A DNA stretch of 64,000 nucleotides from Methylocystis bryophila (GTDB lineage: Bacteria; Pseudomonadota; Alphaproteobacteria; Rhizobiales; Beijerinckiaceae): NCBI RefSeq assembly GCF_027925445.1, contig NZ_AP027149.1, positions 3,484,501 through 3,548,500 of the forward strand. The letters are read 5' to 3'. The notes under the pieces were generated by a model. It did not search any database, had not been told where the DNA came from, and worked only from the letters and a program-made list of their open reading frames with translations. Positions 61,709 through 64,000 of this stretch are shown here, piece by piece (within the stretch, counting starts at the first letter, position 1; each line of letters opens with the position of its first letter). A program made the position numbers and the translations under genes.

Positions 61709-63985
61709 ATGAAGTTTCGGCGTCCGCCACGAGAGCTGGGCCTCACGCTTCTCGCCAATGCGCTGATCAGCGTCGAAGCCGCCGCGCAGACTGCGCTCCC
61801 GGACATCACGGTTCAACACAAGCCGTCCGCGCGCGCAAAGCCGCAAGTCGGACGCGCGGCATCCATCCCTAAGCCGCATCCGGGCGGACAGAAGCACATC
61901 GCAGCGGCGCTCAGGCCGGCGCCTCAGCCGAACAGCCCTGTTCGGGCGCCGACGCCGCCTCCCCTCGCGGCCTCGACCCTCGACCAGAAGATGAGGAACC
62001 TCGACGCGGCGCGTGAGGCGATGCTCCCGAAAACTGGGGCTTCGGTCTACACGCTTGGCCGCGAGACGATCGAGAATTTGCCGCAGGGAGACAACACGCC
62101 GATCGACAAGGTTTTGCTGCAGGCGCCAGGCGTCGCCGCCGATAGCGCTATCGGCGGCCCGAACGGTTTCCACGTGCGCAACGAATATGGGAACGTGCAA
62201 TATCGCATCAACGGCGTCCTTCTGCCGGAGGGAGTCGGAGGCCTCGGCCCGGTGCTCGACACGAGCTTTGTCGGGCGCCTTTCGCTGCTCACCGGCGCGC
62301 TCCCCGCCCAATATGGCCTGCGAACGGCGGCCGTCATCGACATCACGAGCCGCACTTTTAGCGAAAACTCCGGCAGCCTCAGCGCCTATGGCGGCAGCCG
62401 CGAGACGATCACGCCGAGCGTTCACTACGGCGGCGTGTCGGGGGACACGCAATATTTCTTCGCGGCGCGCGGGCGCTGGAGCGCGCTCGGGCTCGAGAAT
62501 GCGACGCAAAGCTTCGACGCGGCGCACGACCACACCGAGCAAGGCAAATATTTCGCGTATCTCGCAACGCTGCTCGGCGACGAAACCCGCTTGAGCTTCT
62601 TCTCTGGGGCCGCCACGAGCAATTTTCAGATCCCCAACGATCCCGGTCAGACGCCGATGGGCGATTTCGGCCCAAGCGTCTATCCGTCTTCCACATTGAA
62701 CGAAAACCTGTGTGACCGTTTTGAGTTCAACGTCGCCGCCTTGCAGACCAAGGCGGGAGAGCTCGACGCCCAGGCGGCCCTGTTCCAGCGCCATGCGCAT
62801 GTGCATTTCGCGCCCGACGTCTTCGGCGATCTCGTCTTCAACGACGTGGCCTCGAACGTCACGCGCGACAGCGATCTCTACGGTGGGCAGATTGACGCGT
62901 CCTACAGGTTGAGCGACGCGCATAGGCTCCGCGGCGGATTTTCTTTCAGCGCCGAGCGTACGCAGGTCACAAACATGTCGGCTGTGCTGCCCGCCGATCC
63001 GACGACGGGCGCGATCGCGCCGACGCCCTTCGGTATCACCGACTACAACGCCAAGACCGGCTGGAACGTCGGAGGCTATCTGCAGCACGAATGGAAGCTC
63101 AGCGAGCAATTGACGTTGAATGCAGGCGCGCGCTTCGACCAGCTCTATCAGTTCGTCGACGCCAACCAGTTGAGCCCCCGCTTCGGACTCGTGTTCAAGC
63201 CGACGGCGGACACGAGCTTTCACGCGGGCTGGGCGCGCTACTTCACACCGCCCATGCAGTCGCAGGCCGTCTCATCGAACATCGCCCTGTTCACCAACAC
63301 GACGAACCAAGCTGACGTGCCTTTTGACAGCCCCGTGAAGCCCGAGCGCGCCAATTACGTCGACGTCGGCGTCGACCAGAAGCTCACGCCGAACCTCAGG
63401 ATCGGGCTCGACGCTTACGCCAAGGTCGCCTGGAATTTGCTCGACGACGGCCAATTCGGAGAGGCTTACGTGCTCACGCAGTTCAATAGCGCGCGCAGCT
63501 ACACGAAGGGAATCGAGCTCAAGAGCGCCTATCAGCAGGGCGACTTCAAAGCCTATGGCAATTTCGCCGTGGGCACGGCGCGCTCCAAGGACGTAACGAC
63601 GAACCAATATCTCCTCGACGCGATAACTTTTGTCTATCTCCTCGACAACTACCACAACACGGACGACTCGCAGTTCATGACCGCCTCGGCGGGCGCCTCG
63701 TACAAATGGGATAAGACGCTCTTCGCGACGAGCATGACCTATGGCAGCGGCCTACGCTCAGGCTTCGCCAACATGGACCACGTTCCGGCCTATTTTGTCG
63801 TCAACCTCGGGGCCTCGCGCGAGCTCGAGCTCGTTCCGCAGACCAAACCGCTGACGGCGCGCTTCGACATCATCAACGTGACCGACCGCAAATATGAGCT
63901 GCGTTCGGGAACCGGCGTCGGCGTCTTCGCCCCGCAATATGGCGCGCGCCGTGGGTTCTTCGTCGGCTTGTCGCAGAAGCTTTGA
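61709..63985 (+). CDS. TonB-dependent outer-membrane receptor
   Basis: 758 residues from the ATG at 61709, with GGGGGACTTGCGCG upstream; the open frame runs on upstream to 60038 but that part is antisense to the oxidase gene. A signal-like segment (LGLTLLANALISVEAAAQTA) and a TonB-box-like LPDITVQ precede a Pro/Lys-rich linker. The plug domain reads TPIDKVLLQAPGVAADSAIG, QYRINGVLLPEGVGGLGP and LLTGALPAQYGLRTAAVIDI. A 22-strand barrel is suggested by the rest, to GFFVGLSQKL. It resembles receptors for large or unidentified substrates; no siderophore genes are near. Confidence 0.9.
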   Translation: MKFRRPPRELGLTLLANALISVEAAAQTALPDITVQHKPSARAKPQVGRAASIPKPHPGGQKHIAAALRPAPQPNSPVRAPTPPPLAASTLDQKMRNLDAAREAMLPKTGASVYTLGRETIENLPQGDNTPIDKVLLQAPGVAADSAIGGPNGFHVRNEYGNVQYRINGVLLPEGVGGLGPVLDTSFVGRLSLLTGALPAQYGLRTAAVIDITSRTFSENSGSLSAYGGSRETITPSVHYGGVSGDTQYFFAARGRWSALGLENATQSFDAAHDHTEQGKYFAYLATLLGDETRLSFFSGAATSNFQIPNDPGQTPMGDFGPSVYPSSTLNENLCDRFEFNVAALQTKAGELDAQAALFQRHAHVHFAPDVFGDLVFNDVASNVTRDSDLYGGQIDASYRLSDAHRLRGGFSFSAERTQVTNMSAVLPADPTTGAIAPTPFGITDYNAKTGWNVGGYLQHEWKLSEQLTLNAGARFDQLYQFVDANQLSPRFGLVFKPTADTSFHAGWARYFTPPMQSQAVSSNIALFTNTTNQADVPFDSPVKPERANYVDVGVDQKLTPNLRIGLDAYAKVAWNLLDDGQFGEAYVLTQFNSARSYTKGIELKSAYQQGDFKAYGNFAVGTARSKDVTTNQYLLDAITFVYLLDNYHNTDDSQFMTASAGASYKWDKTLFATSMTYGSGLRSGFANMDHVPAYFVVNLGASRELELVPQTKPLTARFDIINVTDRKYELRSGTGVGVFAPQYGARRGFFVGLSQKL

Positions 63986-64000
63986 TGGCGAAGACTGGGG
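63985..64000 (+). CDS. Possible start of a further gene at the right edge
   Basis: The receptor's stop reads TGATG, so an ATG overlaps it by one base and opens MAKTG before the window ends. Such overlap is typical of operon partners, but five codons are too few to judge. Confidence 0.25.

Overview
The window is high-GC chromosomal DNA (64 kb) from an alphaproteobacterium. The gene content fits Hyphomicrobiales and is compatible with a Methylocystaceae-type methylotroph, although no methane or methanol oxidation gene lies in the window to prove that. The pointers are cpdR next to an N-formylglutamate amidohydrolase and hisN, an hflK-hflC-degP block, a NadQ-like NAD regulator, a prkA-yeaH-spoVR block, a CopG-type regulator, and several families of short intergenic palindromic repeats. 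No rRNA, tRNA, prophage, intact insertion sequence or CRISPR array was seen.

Layout. 1-8 kb: a left-truncated L,D-transpeptidase, then an overlapping three-gene operon of two transglutaminase-like proteins around an ATP-grasp/alpha-E fusion. 8-18 kb: archaeal/eukaryotic-type proS, degP-hflC-hflK, a PsiF-like protein, an acyltransferase and small membrane or unknown genes. 17-26 kb: moaA, a nadQ-like regulator, a frameshifted gene for a secreted seven-repeat CPxC protein, two exopolysaccharide-type genes and an HNH-like protein. 26-31 kb: a PHB-depolymerase-type esterase, a CopG regulator and an apparent metal-handling cluster (SmbP, bufferin bufA1, bufC, DoxX), then an outer-membrane barrel. 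31-40 kb: a PLP lyase, hisN, N-formylglutamate amidohydrolase, cpdR and glcDEF. 40-46 kb: glnK-amt with a sigma-54-like promoter, a YdjC-type deacetylase and periplasmic msrB-msrA. 47-54 kb: prkA-yeaH-spoVR, a decayed glcG/hbpS gene and a di-haem peroxidase. 54-64 kb: mutM, a Tim44-domain protein, thyA, a GFA enzyme, a ParB-like protein, and a secreted flavin amine oxidase divergent from a TonB-dependent receptor.

How genes work together. glnK-amt controls ammonium uptake. glcDEF oxidises glycolate. msrA and msrB, both with signal sequences, repair oxidised methionine in the envelope. hflK, hflC and degP do membrane and periplasmic protein quality control. The most unusual block is the metal cluster at 28.0-30.2 kb. 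It has a bufferin precursor with all four family cysteines, its BufC partner and a DoxX protein, but the modifying enzyme gene bufB (MNIO/DUF692) that normally sits between bufA and bufC is absent from the 22-bp gap and from the whole window. Other points worth a second look are the seven-repeat CPxC protein interrupted by a 4-base deletion, a double dyad operator at 55.85 kb ahead of unknown small genes, a 14-bp tandem repeat over the start of the amine oxidase, and paired composite palindromic elements in opposite orientation.

Limits: all function names come from reading motifs and recalled family features. No database search was run. Start codons were chosen by eye from ribosome-binding sites and family N-termini.
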